Below are positions 27,325 through 35,802 of a stretch of DNA of 54,555 bases, in pieces. A program made the position numbers and the translations under genes. A model generated the notes under the pieces. The model was not told the DNA's origin and made no database searches. It saw only the letters and a program-made list of their open reading frames with translations. The DNA is from Halieaceae bacterium UBA4452. GTDB taxonomy: Bacteria; Pseudomonadota; Gammaproteobacteria; Pseudomonadales; Halieaceae. Each line of letters starts with the position of its first letter. Positions within the stretch are counted from its first letter, which is position 1. Where the stretch lies: the NCBI GenBank assembly GCA_002389505.1, contig DGPA01000045.1:1-54555 (forward strand). Reading direction: 5' to 3'.

Positions 27325-28396
27325 TCGTTAACCCTCGATGGGTCACAGCAGAAACAACCGGTGTGATAAACATGGCATCACCGTAACTAAAAAATCGGTA
27401 GCGCTCCGCCACCGCTTGACGATAGGCCTCGAGCACAGATTCGCGTCCAGCAAAGGCAGAAATTAACATGATCAATGTCGACTCAGGTAAATGAAAGTTG
27501 GTGATCAACGCATCGACCACGCGAAATGGCTTGCCAGGGTACAAAAAAATATCGCTGTCGCCACGAAAGGGGCCGAGAGACCCGCTTAGTGCCGCGGATT
27601 CTAGTGATCTCACTACGGTGGTTCCCACTGCCACTATGCGTCCTCCCCGGCTTCGAGCGGCAGCAACGGCGTCCACCACCGCCTGAGGCACGTCAATGAA
27701 CTCGCTGTGCATGGTGTGATCGATCAGTTTATCTACCCGCATGGGTTGAAAGGTGCCTGCTGCCACATGCAAAGTCAGTTCAGCCATCGCAATCCCTCGC
27801 TGTCTCAGGCCCGCCATGAGTGCGTCGTCGAAGTGCAAGCCCGCGGTGGGTGCCGCCACCGCCCCTTCCTTTTTTGCAAACACTGTCTGATACCGCTCCC
27901 TGTCCTCGGGGGTATCAGACCTCGCTATGTAAGGGGGCAGCGGCATGTGGCCAAAGCGATCGATAATGTCAGACCAGTCGCTGTGGGTTGGGGCAAGCAC
28001 AAAAAACGGGCCTTGGCGGCCAGCGACGGTTAACGACAACTCAGAAATCGGAGCCTTCTCATCAGCAGCCAGCCACAAAACAGTTCCAGGTGTGGGCGCT
28101 TTACTGGCACGAATCTGGGCCAAAGCTGAGCCGTTGGCGAGCATTCGCTCGAGTAACACTTCGACCCGACCGCCGGTATTTTTGGCGGCGAACAGTCGGG
28201 CGGCAATAACGCGCGTATTATTAAACACCAGCAAATCTTCTGGGGCCAGTAGATCAATAATGTCTGTAAAGTGGCGGTGCATCACCCTACCGCTGTCACC
28301 ATGGAGTACCATGAGTCGAGATGAGGCACGCTCGGGCAATGGAGTCTGTGCAATGAGCTCCGAGGGTAACTCAAAGAAAAAGTCCTGACGCTGCAT
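27314..28396 (-). CDS. queA: S-adenosylmethionine:tRNA ribosyltransferase-isomerase
   Basis: Transfers ribosyl from SAM to preQ1-modified tRNA to form epoxyqueuosine. Conserved parts are FFFELPSELIAQ, LVFNNTRVIAARL, the AAPTAGLHF motif, the ELTLHVAAGTF motif and the end region FLYPGKPFRVVDALITNFHL. 360 aa (356 in E. coli). The ATG has GGAG eight bases upstream. A GTG two codons before is too close to it. Together with tgt it forms the queuosine pair. Confidence 0.97.
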   Translation of the reverse strand: MQRQDFFFELPSELIAQTPLPERASSRLMVLHGDSGRVMHRHFTDIIDLLAPEDLLVFNNTRVIAARLFAAKNTGGRVEVLLERMLANGSALAQIRASKAPTPGTVLWLAADEKAPISELSLTVAGRQGPFFVLAPTHSDWSDIIDRFGHMPLPPYIARSDTPEDRERYQTVFAKKEGAVAAPTAGLHFDDALMAGLRQRGIAMAELTLHVAAGTFQPMRVDKLIDHTMHSEFIDVPQAVVDAVAAARSRGGRIVAVGTTVVRSLESAALSGSLGPFRGDSDIFLYPGKPFRVVDALITNFHLPESTLIMLISAFAGRESVLEAYRQAVAERYRFFSYGDAMFITPVVSAVTHRGLTSGV

Positions 28397-28428
28397 AGTC
28401 ACTACTCCACGGCAACGTAATACGTCAT

Positions 28429-28454
28429 AAAAAAGCCGGCTTACGCCGGCTTTT
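28429..28454 (-). terminator. Intrinsic terminator after the Ala/Glu-rich gene
   Basis: Minus strand: GCCGGC, loop GTAA, GCCGGC, then six T. The hairpin is short and GC-rich. It lies between the small Ala/Glu-rich gene and queA and should keep their transcripts apart. The opposite strand has four T, so it may work weakly both ways. Confidence 0.88.
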
Positions 28455-28484
28455 GACCCGACCGCGGTGAGCGGTCAACAGTCT

Positions 28485-28871
28485 TTACTCTGCCGCCTCT
28501 TTAATAGAGTCGTCATCAGCTTCAGGGGCTTGTTCTGCTGGTTCTTCTGCTTCGGAGGCTTGTTCTGCTGGTGCTTCGAGAGCATCGTCAACGGCTCCTT
28601 CGGGAGCTTGTTCTGCGGTTTCTTCTACCGCTACTTCAGGGGCTTCATCAGAGACAGCCTCAGCAACTTCCTCAACGGCAGCCTCTGGGGCTTCTTCAGC
28701 GACAGCCTTGGTCGAGGGCATGGTTTCTTTGATCAGATCTTCAGCCACCAGTGCTCGGACTTTTTCCTCGCCATTGACCGCCTTACCCTGCGCATTTTGA
28801 ACCGCAAACCGCCCGTCGCCACGTTTGAAGATTTTATACTCTGCGGTTTTTTTTATGAGTGTCATTGCCAT
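28485..28871 (-). CDS. Small protein with conserved N-terminus and Ala/Glu/Pro acidic tail
   Basis: 128 aa. The first 47 residues form a compact basic domain (IKKTAEYKIFKRGDGRFAVQ then KAVNGEEKVRALVAEDLIK) that I recall from short hypothetical proteins of gammaproteobacteria, function unknown. The rest is a strongly acidic low-complexity tail built from loose repeats around APEAAVEE, APEVAVEE, EQAPEGAVDD and EQASEAEEP. It has no signal peptide. ATG with GGGAG seven bases upstream, and its own terminator downstream. The acidic tail may be disordered or bind a basic partner; that is inference. The opposite strand also has a long open frame, an artefact of this composition. Confidence 0.8.
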   Translation of the reverse strand: MAMTLIKKTAEYKIFKRGDGRFAVQNAQGKAVNGEEKVRALVAEDLIKETMPSTKAVAEEAPEAAVEEVAEAVSDEAPEVAVEETAEQAPEGAVDDALEAPAEQASEAEEPAEQAPEADDDSIKEAAE

Positions 28872-28973
28872 GTCTTTTCTCCCATTGAGATACTCAGAGA
28901 GGTGCGCGCGGATAACCCAGCCCTCGATTGAAACGCCAGTTTACCTCATTTACGTCTGCGAATCAGCAAAGTA

Positions 28974-29001
28974 TTGCCGTGGGCGCTGCAATTGTTATAC
29001 T
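28974..29001 (+). promoter_or_regulatory. Promoter of tRNA-Leu
   Basis: TTGCCG (28974-28979) and TATACT (28996-29001) with a 16-base spacer, 20 bases before the tRNA. The discriminator TCGCCGCC is GC-rich, as in stringently controlled stable RNA promoters. Confidence 0.65.
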
Positions 29002-29020
29002 TCGCCGCCTTCGATTCACT

Positions 29021-29107
29021 GCCGGAGTGGTGGAATTGGTAGACACGACGGATTCAAAATCCGTTGCCTTTAAAAGCGTGCCGGTTCAAGTCCGGCCTCC
29101 GGTACCA
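29021..29107 (+). tRNA. tRNA-Leu (CAA)
   Basis: 87 bases including encoded CCA. Acceptor stem GCCGGAG/CTCCGGT (first pair a G-T wobble), D-arm GTGGTGGAATTGGTAGAC, and anticodon stem ACGGA/TCCGT with loop TTCAAAA. The anticodon is therefore CAA (29055-29057). The long variable arm of class II tRNAs and the T-loop GGTTCAAGTCC support leucine. It stands alone. Confidence 0.97.
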
Positions 29108-29250
29108 TTTTATATAACCCCACTTCGACACTAACGGGCAGCTCAGCAGTCAGTGAAGTAGCGGCCATTTTTTGGTTTGGGCAAGCACATTGCTGCCAAA
29201 GCGAGTCGACCAAACCGACCAGTGGGCTACCTCAGACCGGCTAACGCGGG

Positions 29251-29859
29251 TCAGATTAGCACCAGTCCCGTTACGCATAGCATCATCACGGCGGCGATAC
29301 GATTCAATAGCAACAAGTTGTGGTCATGCTTGAGTAAGCCGCGTAACCATCGACCGCCACTCGCATATAGAGACATTGATAAAAACTCCGTTATCATCAT
29401 GACCGCCAGTAATACCGTCAGCTGCGGCGCAATGGGCTTGGTGGCGACAATAAAACCAGGGAGCAAGGCAATCATGAACGCCCAACCCTTAGGATTCATC
29501 ACCGCGGTCGTAAAACCCAGTAATAGTAGAGCCCAGGGCCTTAAGGTCTCGCTCTTATCGCCGGCAGCAAAGTGCTCTTGAGCATGCCATAACTGCCAGG
29601 CAATCCACAGTAAATACCCCGCACCGATTAGACTGAGACCTTGGAAATAATGTGGCTCTAGAGCAAGCAGCCAGGCGAGCAACAGTACAGTTGTTGTCAC
29701 GACCAGCGCCACACCCAGTAACTCACCCAGCATCATCGGCAATGTACGTCGATAACCAATGCTCAAGCCGAGGGTAAAAGCCAGAGTCATACACATGCCC
29801 GGCGTCAAGGACACCGCGGCAATGGTGGGTATTAGAATCAGCAGTAGTTGTTCGCTCAT
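29251..29859 (-). CDS. LysE/RhtB family amino-acid exporter
   Basis: A 202-aa inner-membrane protein with six hydrophobic segments. The family signature SLTPGMCMTLAFTLGLSIGY and the central MNPKGWAFMIALLPGFI match the LysE/RhtB group, which exports amino acids such as homoserine, threonine or lysine. The substrate cannot be told from sequence. No regulator lies beside it. It is convergent with the tRNA-Leu gene. Confidence 0.88.
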   Translation of the reverse strand: MSEQLLLILIPTIAAVSLTPGMCMTLAFTLGLSIGYRRTLPMMLGELLGVALVVTTTVLLLAWLLALEPHYFQGLSLIGAGYLLWIAWQLWHAQEHFAAGDKSETLRPWALLLLGFTTAVMNPKGWAFMIALLPGFIVATKPIAPQLTVLLAVMMITEFLSMSLYASGGRWLRGLLKHDHNLLLLNRIAAVMMLCVTGLVLI

Positions 29860-30003
29860 TAGGGGCAGCTCAAATAAGGCGGTCTAGGTTTGCTTAAGTG
29901 GTTAAAATCATTGAAGCTCGGCGTACTGCTATCGTCAAATTCATCAAAGACCGGCGGACCGTAGCTGGCACAGTGAACTGGCTGTCAAAGGAGTACTACC
30001 ACC

Positions 30004-31539
30004 ATGGAAAATGTCCGCAGTTTGCTACTCACAGTGATCGAAATTAGTACGATGGTCCTAGCATCGCTGATCTTATTGGGTTTACTCGCCATTGGCATCA
30101 TTTTCATACTCGACGTATCGCAGCGTCAGCAAGCTATTCGGCGTAACTACCCAGTGATTGGCAGACTACGCTATTTAATGGAGCACTTAGGGGTATTTTT
30201 TAGGCAGTATTTTTTTGCCATGGACCGAGAAGAACTTCCGTTTAATCGCGCCCAGCGCTCGTGGGTAGCACGTTCAGCAAAAAACATCGACTCAACGATC
30301 GCTTTCGGCTCCACCAAGCCACTCAATACGCCAGGCTCAATTCTCTTCTTAAACAGTATGTTCCCGCAATTGGAAGATGAACAAACTGAGGTGCAACGCC
30401 GTCCCATCGTTTTTGGCGAAGGGTTTGCTCAAAAACCCTACGCCACGTACTCAGTATTTCATATTTCGGCAATGAGCTACGGCGCACTATCAGCACCTGC
30501 TATTAGAGCCCTATCGCTCGGCGCCTCCAGCGCCAATATATTACTCAACACTGGCGAGGGTGGATTATCACCCGATCACTTAGCCGGAAACTGTGATCTT
30601 GTCTTTCAGATTGGTACGGCCAAATACGGTGTTCGCGATAGCCACGGCGATTTATGTGACATCAAGCTCGCGGAGGTCGCTGGGCAAGACGCCATAAAAA
30701 TGTTCGAACTCAAGCTGTCTCAAGGAGCTAAACCCGGAAAAGGAGGGATTCTTCCCGGCAAAAAGGTGACCCCCCTCATAGCCAGTACTCGGGGTATCCC
30801 AATTGGCGAAGATTCCATCAGCCCAAATAGACACAAAGATATCGCCTCGATCGCTGACTTACTCAAGATGATAGCCCGAATTCGCAGGGTGACAGAGAAA
30901 CCCACCGGCATTAAGTTCGTGCTAGGTCAGTCAGATTGGTTGGATGAATTTTGTCGGGAGATTCATCACCTTGGACTTGAGTTTGCACCCGACTTCATCA
31001 CTCTTGACAGTGCCGATGGTGGCACCGGTGCCGCACCCCAAAGCCTGATGGACAACGTGGGCCTGCCCGTTGAGTTTAGTCTGCCGCTGGTAGTGGATAA
31101 GCTAACCGAGTATGGGTTGAGAGCGAGAATACGACTATTTGCGTCGGGTAAAATGGTGACACCATCTGGGGTCGCTGCAGCACTCTGCCTTGGCGCCGAT
31201 TGCGTTAACACCGCCCGGGGCTTTATGTTTTCACTTGGGTGTATTCAAGCGTTGCAGTGCAACAAAAACACCTGCCCTACCGGTATTACCACCCATGATC
31301 AAGACCTCCAAAAAGGCCTCGATCCGACATCAAAGTCCACGCGGGTCGCCAGCTACGCCACCCATATGCGCCGGGAAGTCAGCGTTATGGCACATAGCTG
31401 CGGTGTAGTAAACCCACAAGATCTGGATCGAGAGCATGCTTACATTGTCAGCGATGCAGGATTGCCAGAACCACTGCTCAAGCGCTATCCCAAGGTAGAG
31501 ACCAACGCAGACTTCGACATGACTGTTGCAAAACCATGA
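30004..31539 (+). CDS. Membrane-anchored FMN-binding glutamate-synthase-like protein
   Basis: 511 aa. An N-terminal membrane helix (about 8-36) precedes a soluble part equivalent to the FMN/synthase domain of glutamate synthase GltB: GEGGLSPDH, QIGTAKYGVR, KPGKGGILPGKKVT, SADGGTGAAPQS, and the [3Fe-4S] site CIQALQCNKNTCPTG. It lacks the glutamine amidotransferase domain and the C-terminal GltB helix. It is thus a stand-alone glutamate synthase-like oxidoreductase. The family is annotated by homology and the true substrate is unknown. AAGGAG lies ten bases before the ATG. No gltD partner is nearby. Confidence 0.9.
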   Translation: MENVRSLLLTVIEISTMVLASLILLGLLAIGIIFILDVSQRQQAIRRNYPVIGRLRYLMEHLGVFFRQYFFAMDREELPFNRAQRSWVARSAKNIDSTIAFGSTKPLNTPGSILFLNSMFPQLEDEQTEVQRRPIVFGEGFAQKPYATYSVFHISAMSYGALSAPAIRALSLGASSANILLNTGEGGLSPDHLAGNCDLVFQIGTAKYGVRDSHGDLCDIKLAEVAGQDAIKMFELKLSQGAKPGKGGILPGKKVTPLIASTRGIPIGEDSISPNRHKDIASIADLLKMIARIRRVTEKPTGIKFVLGQSDWLDEFCREIHHLGLEFAPDFITLDSADGGTGAAPQSLMDNVGLPVEFSLPLVVDKLTEYGLRARIRLFASGKMVTPSGVAAALCLGADCVNTARGFMFSLGCIQALQCNKNTCPTGITTHDQDLQKGLDPTSKSTRVASYATHMRREVSVMAHSCGVVNPQDLDREHAYIVSDAGLPEPLLKRYPKVETNADFDMTVAKP

Positions 31540-31766
31540 GCGTGAGTGAACACTATGGTATCGTTTACGGCTGAGAACGGTACTCTGTACATGGCGTTTA
31601 TTACGACCGGCAAGCCGCATATAAAGAAATCATCGAGGCCGATAAACGAGCGTAGCTATCTCCAGCCGTAGGCGGCTAACACACGCGGGTTGCCGCTCGC
31701 CATCAAACCCTTGTGATAAAGCGATACCTTTTGCCAAACCTTTGTCTCATCCTACTGGAATGAAAT

Positions 31767-32189
31767 ATGGAACAATTTATATTGCCTACCCTCGGCGGCC
31801 TCTTAATTGGTATCGCGTCAGTACTACTGCTTGCCACGCTTGGTCGTGTTGCTGGCATTTCGGGAATCGTTTGGGGGGCAATAGCGGCGCCTGACCGGCA
31901 TTGGCGATGGCTATTTCTCATCGGCCTCGTTGCTGGCACAGCCCTCATGCACATCACAACGGGTATCGCCATACCCGCTGAACACACCGATGCACCACTT
32001 CTTCTCATCACCCTAGCGGGTGTACTAGTGGGCCTTGGAACACGAATAGGCAATGGTTGCACCAGTGGCCATGGGATTTGTGGCTTGGGTCGTCTATCCG
32101 TTCGCTCACTGGTGGCCACCAGCGTGTTTATGGCTACCGGGGTCATCACCGTAGCCGTTGTTCGACATCTCTTTGGCAGCATAGTATGA
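31767..32189 (+). CDS. YeeE/YedE family sulfur-compound transporter, first half
   Basis: A 140-aa membrane protein with about four helices. The conserved cysteine motif GNGCTSGHGICGLGRLSVRS identifies the YeeE/YedE (TsuA) family. Full-length members carry thiosulfate across the inner membrane by relay between cysteines. Here the family is split in two genes, and the next gene supplies the second half with a four-base overlap (ATGA). Substrate likely thiosulfate or another sulfur anion, by family only. Confidence 0.88.
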   Translation: MEQFILPTLGGLLIGIASVLLLATLGRVAGISGIVWGAIAAPDRHWRWLFLIGLVAGTALMHITTGIAIPAEHTDAPLLLITLAGVLVGLGTRIGNGCTSGHGICGLGRLSVRSLVATSVFMATGVITVAVVRHLFGSIV

Positions 32190-32614
32190 GAGCATGGCTT
32201 GCGCTGTTAATGGGACTGGTGTTTGGGGCGGGATTGTCGCTCTCCGGGATGACCAGTACGGTCAAAGTCTTGGGGTTTTTGGATGTGCTCGGTGACTGGG
32301 ATCCAGATCTAGCCTTTGTTATGGGCGGCGCACTGCTCGTATCACTGAGCGCCACCCCATGGATTATCACCTGGGTTCGACCCTTACTGGCGGACGCGTT
32401 TAGTCTGCCGGCAACCCAGTCGATTGATCGGCGGCTAATCACCGGCGGGGCATTATTTGGTGTTGGCTGGGGTTTGTGGGGTTACTGCCCGGGACCCGCC
32501 GTAGCCTCTCTGGCCTACGGCTATCAATCGACACTTATTTTCTGCGTGGCCATGGTGCTCGGCATGTGGCTAGCAGGAAAGCTGCACCTCATTACCTCTC
32601 GCCTCAATGACTGA
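32186..32614 (+). CDS. YeeE/YedE family transporter, second half (DUF6691 type)
   Basis: 142 aa with four hydrophobic segments. The conserved motif GVGWGLWGYCPGPAVASLAYG carries the cysteine of the second repeat of YeeE/YedE proteins. It starts with ATG overlapping the stop of the first-half gene, so the two are surely made together. They presumably form a heterodimer that equals one full-length transporter (inference). No sulfurtransferase or BigR-type regulator is nearby. Confidence 0.87.
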   Translation: MRAWLALLMGLVFGAGLSLSGMTSTVKVLGFLDVLGDWDPDLAFVMGGALLVSLSATPWIITWVRPLLADAFSLPATQSIDRRLITGGALFGVGWGLWGYCPGPAVASLAYGYQSTLIFCVAMVLGMWLAGKLHLITSRLND

Positions 32615-32716
32615 TGGGTATAAGGTAACGAGGTCGCCACTATACCCGCGGGCAAGTCTTTAGCCCTTGGATGCTGGCCGACAGCCGAATGCTTCTAAAA
32701 GCTTGGCCTAACGCGG

Positions 32717-33103
32717 CTACGACAAGTCGAGCGCGTAGGGCTTCAGTGTTTCCAGAGGTATGAACTCAAGGCTCTTAATATTGGTTCGACACAAATAGAC
32801 CCTGGGTGCATGACCCGCTTGGTGAGCATCCAACCATCGAGTCGCACACAGGCACCATTGATCCCCTTCTTTTAGCCCTGGAAAGTTGAACTCCGGTCTC
32901 GGCGTGCTCAAGTCATTGCCTGCACGCGCTGAAAACGCCAAAAATGTTTCGGTCAGCTCTGCACATACCGTGTGTGTACCCACATCCATAGGCCCGGTAT
33001 TGCAGTAACCATCTCGGTAAAAACCGGTTATCGGATCGGTGCAGCACGCAGATAGTGGTTCACCCAATACATTTAGCTGGCGATTAATTTCACCCTCTCC
33101 CAT
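32717..33103 (-). CDS. DUF2237 family protein
   Basis: 128 aa matching DUF2237: NVLGEPLSACCTDPITGFYR, CNTGPMDVGTHTVCA, NDLSTPRPEFNFPGLKEGD and WCLCATRWLDA. Several conserved cysteines suggest metal or redox chemistry, but the function is not known. Its ATG has GGGAG seven bases upstream and follows the isoaspartyl peptidase gene by 12 bases, so it is the last gene of that operon. Confidence 0.9.
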   Translation of the reverse strand: MGEGEINRQLNVLGEPLSACCTDPITGFYRDGYCNTGPMDVGTHTVCAELTETFLAFSARAGNDLSTPRPEFNFPGLKEGDQWCLCATRWLDAHQAGHAPRVYLCRTNIKSLEFIPLETLKPYALDLS

Positions 33104-33115
33104 GGCTGTACTCCC

Positions 33116-34147
33116 TTAATCGTCAATGCCATATATGGCGACAGTTTTTCGACCCGTTGCATCGATACTTGCGCGATACATGCCCTCGGTATTGAAAGGC
33201 ATGGTAATGTTACCCTCAGTATCCACTGCCACCACACCGCCTTCCGCACCGGCCGAGGGCAACTCATCGTGGATAATAGTGGATGCAGCTAAAGTGAGGG
33301 GTATTTTTTGGTAAAGCATTCGAGCACAGATATCACTCGCGACCTGAAAACGAATAAAAAATTCACCGTGGCCAGTCGCAGACACCGCGCAACTGGCATT
33401 GTTAGCGTAGGTGCCAGCGCCAATAATAGGCGAGTCACCAATGCGCCCCCAGCGTTTGCCGGTCATACCACCCGTTGACGTCCCTGCGGCAATAGTGCCA
33501 CTGGCGTCGAGCACTACCACCCCCACGGTACCAAACTTATGGTCTTTGGGCGGCATAAGCCCGGCTGATTGCATCGCTTTATGGCGCTCCAATGCCCGTT
33601 CCCGTCGGTCAGTGGTGAAGACACCGTTATCTACAGGTGCAAGCCCTTGCGCCTCGGCAAAGGCCTCGGCACCGGCACCAGAGAGCATGACATGCGGTGA
33701 ATGCTCCATGACTGCTCTCGCCGCGGCAATAGGACTCGCCACAGTAGTTACGCCCGCGACAGCTCCCGCATTGAGGTCGCGACCAGACATAATAGCGGCA
33801 TCCAATTCATGTTTGCCCTCCCATGTCATGACCGCGCCAATACCAGCGTTAAATAACGGCGATTGCTCAAGCATTTGAATAACATCGACAATCACATCCA
33901 CACCGTCGGCGCCCTGTCGGAGTTGTGCGTGTCCGCGCTCTACTGCCGCAGATAAGATCTCACGATACGCAAGGTCTTGGGCCGCAGTCATTGCGTCGCG
34001 CGTAATTGTGCCGGCCCCGCCGTGAAGCGCGATGGCAATTTTGTTGACCTCAACTGCGCCAACTGACATTGAGGCCAGAAGGGAAAAGAGACCATAACCG
34101 GCCATCAGCGCCTTCAGCGGGGTAACCATTGGGTTATTATTCCGCAT
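33116..34147 (-). CDS. Exported isoaspartyl peptidase / L-asparaginase
   Basis: Ntn-hydrolase of the plant-type asparaginase family (343 aa). It is made as a precursor cleaved before the nucleophile threonine in KFGTVGVVVLD. Substrate-binding residues are seen in GTSTGGMTGKRWGRIGDSP, the GAGTYA motif and ATGHGE, and the N-terminal part has ALHGGAGTI. An N-terminal hydrophobic segment ending SVGAVE looks like a signal peptide, so it should act in the periplasm. It removes isoaspartyl residues from peptides or hydrolyses asparagine. It overlaps the upstream amidohydrolase gene by 11 bases. Confidence 0.92.
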   Translation of the reverse strand: MRNNNPMVTPLKALMAGYGLFSLLASMSVGAVEVNKIAIALHGGAGTITRDAMTAAQDLAYREILSAAVERGHAQLRQGADGVDVIVDVIQMLEQSPLFNAGIGAVMTWEGKHELDAAIMSGRDLNAGAVAGVTTVASPIAAARAVMEHSPHVMLSGAGAEAFAEAQGLAPVDNGVFTTDRRERALERHKAMQSAGLMPPKDHKFGTVGVVVLDASGTIAAGTSTGGMTGKRWGRIGDSPIIGAGTYANNASCAVSATGHGEFFIRFQVASDICARMLYQKIPLTLAASTIIHDELPSAGAEGGVVAVDTEGNITMPFNTEGMYRASIDATGRKTVAIYGIDD

Positions 34148-35423
34148 GTGTTTTTATGACGATGCCATCTTTCATAACAAAGTCGATGTGCTCCAGTTCA
34201 GTTATGTCCACCAAGGGATCGCCAATGACAGCGACAATATCGGCGTAGAATCCAGGCGCAATCTGACCTAACTCATCGCTAGCGCGAAGCAGCGTAGCGG
34301 CGTTGACGGTAGCAGCGCGAATCGCTTCCATCGGAGGCATACCGGCCTCCACCATATAACCAAACTCTAGGGCGTTCTTTCCATGGGGTGAAACGCCGGA
34401 ATCGGTGCCAAAGACAATGGGAACCCCTGCCTGCCATGCCTGCTTAAAAGTACCTTGTATTAAAGGTCCGACCGCGGCAGCTTTCGGCCGCACCACGTCA
34501 GGTAATTTTCCGTCCTGCTCCGCCAACTTCGCCACCCATTTCCCCGCGAGAATCGTCGGCACATAAGCTGTGCCCCGCGCTTTCATCATGGCCATAATGT
34601 CGGGGGTCATGTACGTTCCATGCTCCACCGAATCGACACCCGCCTCTACGGCTCGTCGCATACCCTCAGCACCGTGGGCATGCACGGCGACCACGAAGTT
34701 ATAGTCCTTGGCTGCTGCCACAACAGCATCGAGTTCTTCCGATGTGAATTGCGGGTTATCGCCACTTTTGGCCAAGGACAACACCCCTCCCGTGACCGTG
34801 AGTTTAATCACATCGCTGCCGTCCTTGTAACGCTGACGAATCGCCTTATAGGCTTCTTCAGGGCCATTGATGACGCCCTCTTTTGGGCCGGGATCACCGC
34901 GTAAATTTTCTCTTAACCCATTGCTTGGGTCAGCATGACCGCCGGTGGTGGCAATTGACTTCCCCGCCGCAAAAATCCTAGGGCCTGGGACAATACCCTT
35001 GTTGATGGCATCGCGAAGTGCAAACAACGCGTCTTTGTCGCGAGCGCCCAGATCCCGGACGGTAGTAAATCCGGCTTCAAGAGTTCTGCGCGCGTAGGTG
35101 GTTGCGCGCAAAGCAAAATCAGCCGAGTTCATATAATAGGACTCCGAGTAGCTCATGGGCGGATCAAGTTCATGATCGAGGTGCACATGGGTATCGATTA
35201 ATCCAGGCATGACTGTGGCATTGGACAAGTCAATCGTCTCGTCGCCTTCTCGAATGACAAATCCGTCCTCTATCGCCGCTATGCGGTTACCGACAATCAC
35301 CACGGTCTTATCACTGCTTACTTCACCGCTGGCAACATCAATCAACTGGCCGACGTGGAGGCGGGTCGCAGCGTGTGCAGAGCAGGTTATAAATACACTC
35401 AGTATTGGCCCAGCTAACTTCAT
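34137..35423 (-). CDS. Exported metal-dependent amidohydrolase (prolidase-like)
   Basis: 428 aa with a signal peptide ending CSAHAA. The amidohydrolase metal site can be read: HVHLDHE, the carboxylated lysine in VIKLTVTGG, His in AVHAHGAEG and VEHGTYM, and Asp in GTDSGVSPHG. This resembles the Xaa-Pro dipeptidase/Xaa-Arg dipeptidase group of the amidohydrolase superfamily. First gene of an operon with the isoaspartyl peptidase, so a role in degrading modified or proline-containing dipeptides in the periplasm is plausible. The exact substrate is unknown. Confidence 0.9.
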   Translation of the reverse strand: MKLAGPILSVFITCSAHAATRLHVGQLIDVASGEVSSDKTVVIVGNRIAAIEDGFVIREGDETIDLSNATVMPGLIDTHVHLDHELDPPMSYSESYYMNSADFALRATTYARRTLEAGFTTVRDLGARDKDALFALRDAINKGIVPGPRIFAAGKSIATTGGHADPSNGLRENLRGDPGPKEGVINGPEEAYKAIRQRYKDGSDVIKLTVTGGVLSLAKSGDNPQFTSEELDAVVAAAKDYNFVVAVHAHGAEGMRRAVEAGVDSVEHGTYMTPDIMAMMKARGTAYVPTILAGKWVAKLAEQDGKLPDVVRPKAAAVGPLIQGTFKQAWQAGVPIVFGTDSGVSPHGKNALEFGYMVEAGMPPMEAIRAATVNAATLLRASDELGQIAPGFYADIVAVIGDPLVDITELEHIDFVMKDGIVIKTHAE

Positions 35424-35480
35424 AACAATGCTCTCTCTGTAAAATATTTCGGAATGGAGGGGTGACCCACTAGCTGTACC

Positions 35481-35509
35481 ATTATAATGACTAAACGGCT
35501 ACCTAACAG
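35481..35509 (-). promoter_or_regulatory. Likely promoter of the amidohydrolase operon
   Basis: On the minus strand a perfect -10 TATAAT (35481-35486) lies 17 bases from CTGTTA (35504-35509). It gives a leader of about 50 bases before the amidohydrolase ATG. Confidence 0.5.
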
Positions 35510-35772
35510 TGCCATCTATCACCGCTGAGCGTCCTTTTTATCGCTCACCTTCAGGATGATTGGTACTAACGATTCACTCCTCACCTTAAACCCGACTAGG
35601 CAATAGCCGGCTCACGGCAGCTTTTTGACAAGAGCTATCCAACGAGCAAACAGACCATCGCGTTATTTGCCTAATGGCGCCAACACTCCTCGCTGGTTTG
35701 CCCTGGGTTAGCGCCTGCGCCGCGCATGGGAGGCGAGCGATGCGCTGCTGAATCTTCATCGCAGGTACCCCC

Positions 35773-35802
35773 TTGTTCACCAAATTAAGATTGGTTTACT
35801 AT
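35773..35802 (+). promoter_or_regulatory. Likely promoter of the duplicated-domain lipoprotein gene
   Basis: TTGTTC (35773-35778) and TACTAT (35797-35802) with an 18-base spacer, about 40 bases before the start codon. Confidence 0.45.

Noticed and set aside
28467..28931. A 154-codon rightward frame opposite the Ala/Glu-rich gene
   Set aside because: It encodes a Phe/Cys/Gly-rich string that is simply the complement of Ala/Glu/Pro codons, and the opposite frame has SD, conserved head domain and terminator.
35586..35783. 65-codon leftward frame in the amidohydrolase-lipoprotein gap
   Set aside because: No SD, no recognisable domain, and biased only by chance.
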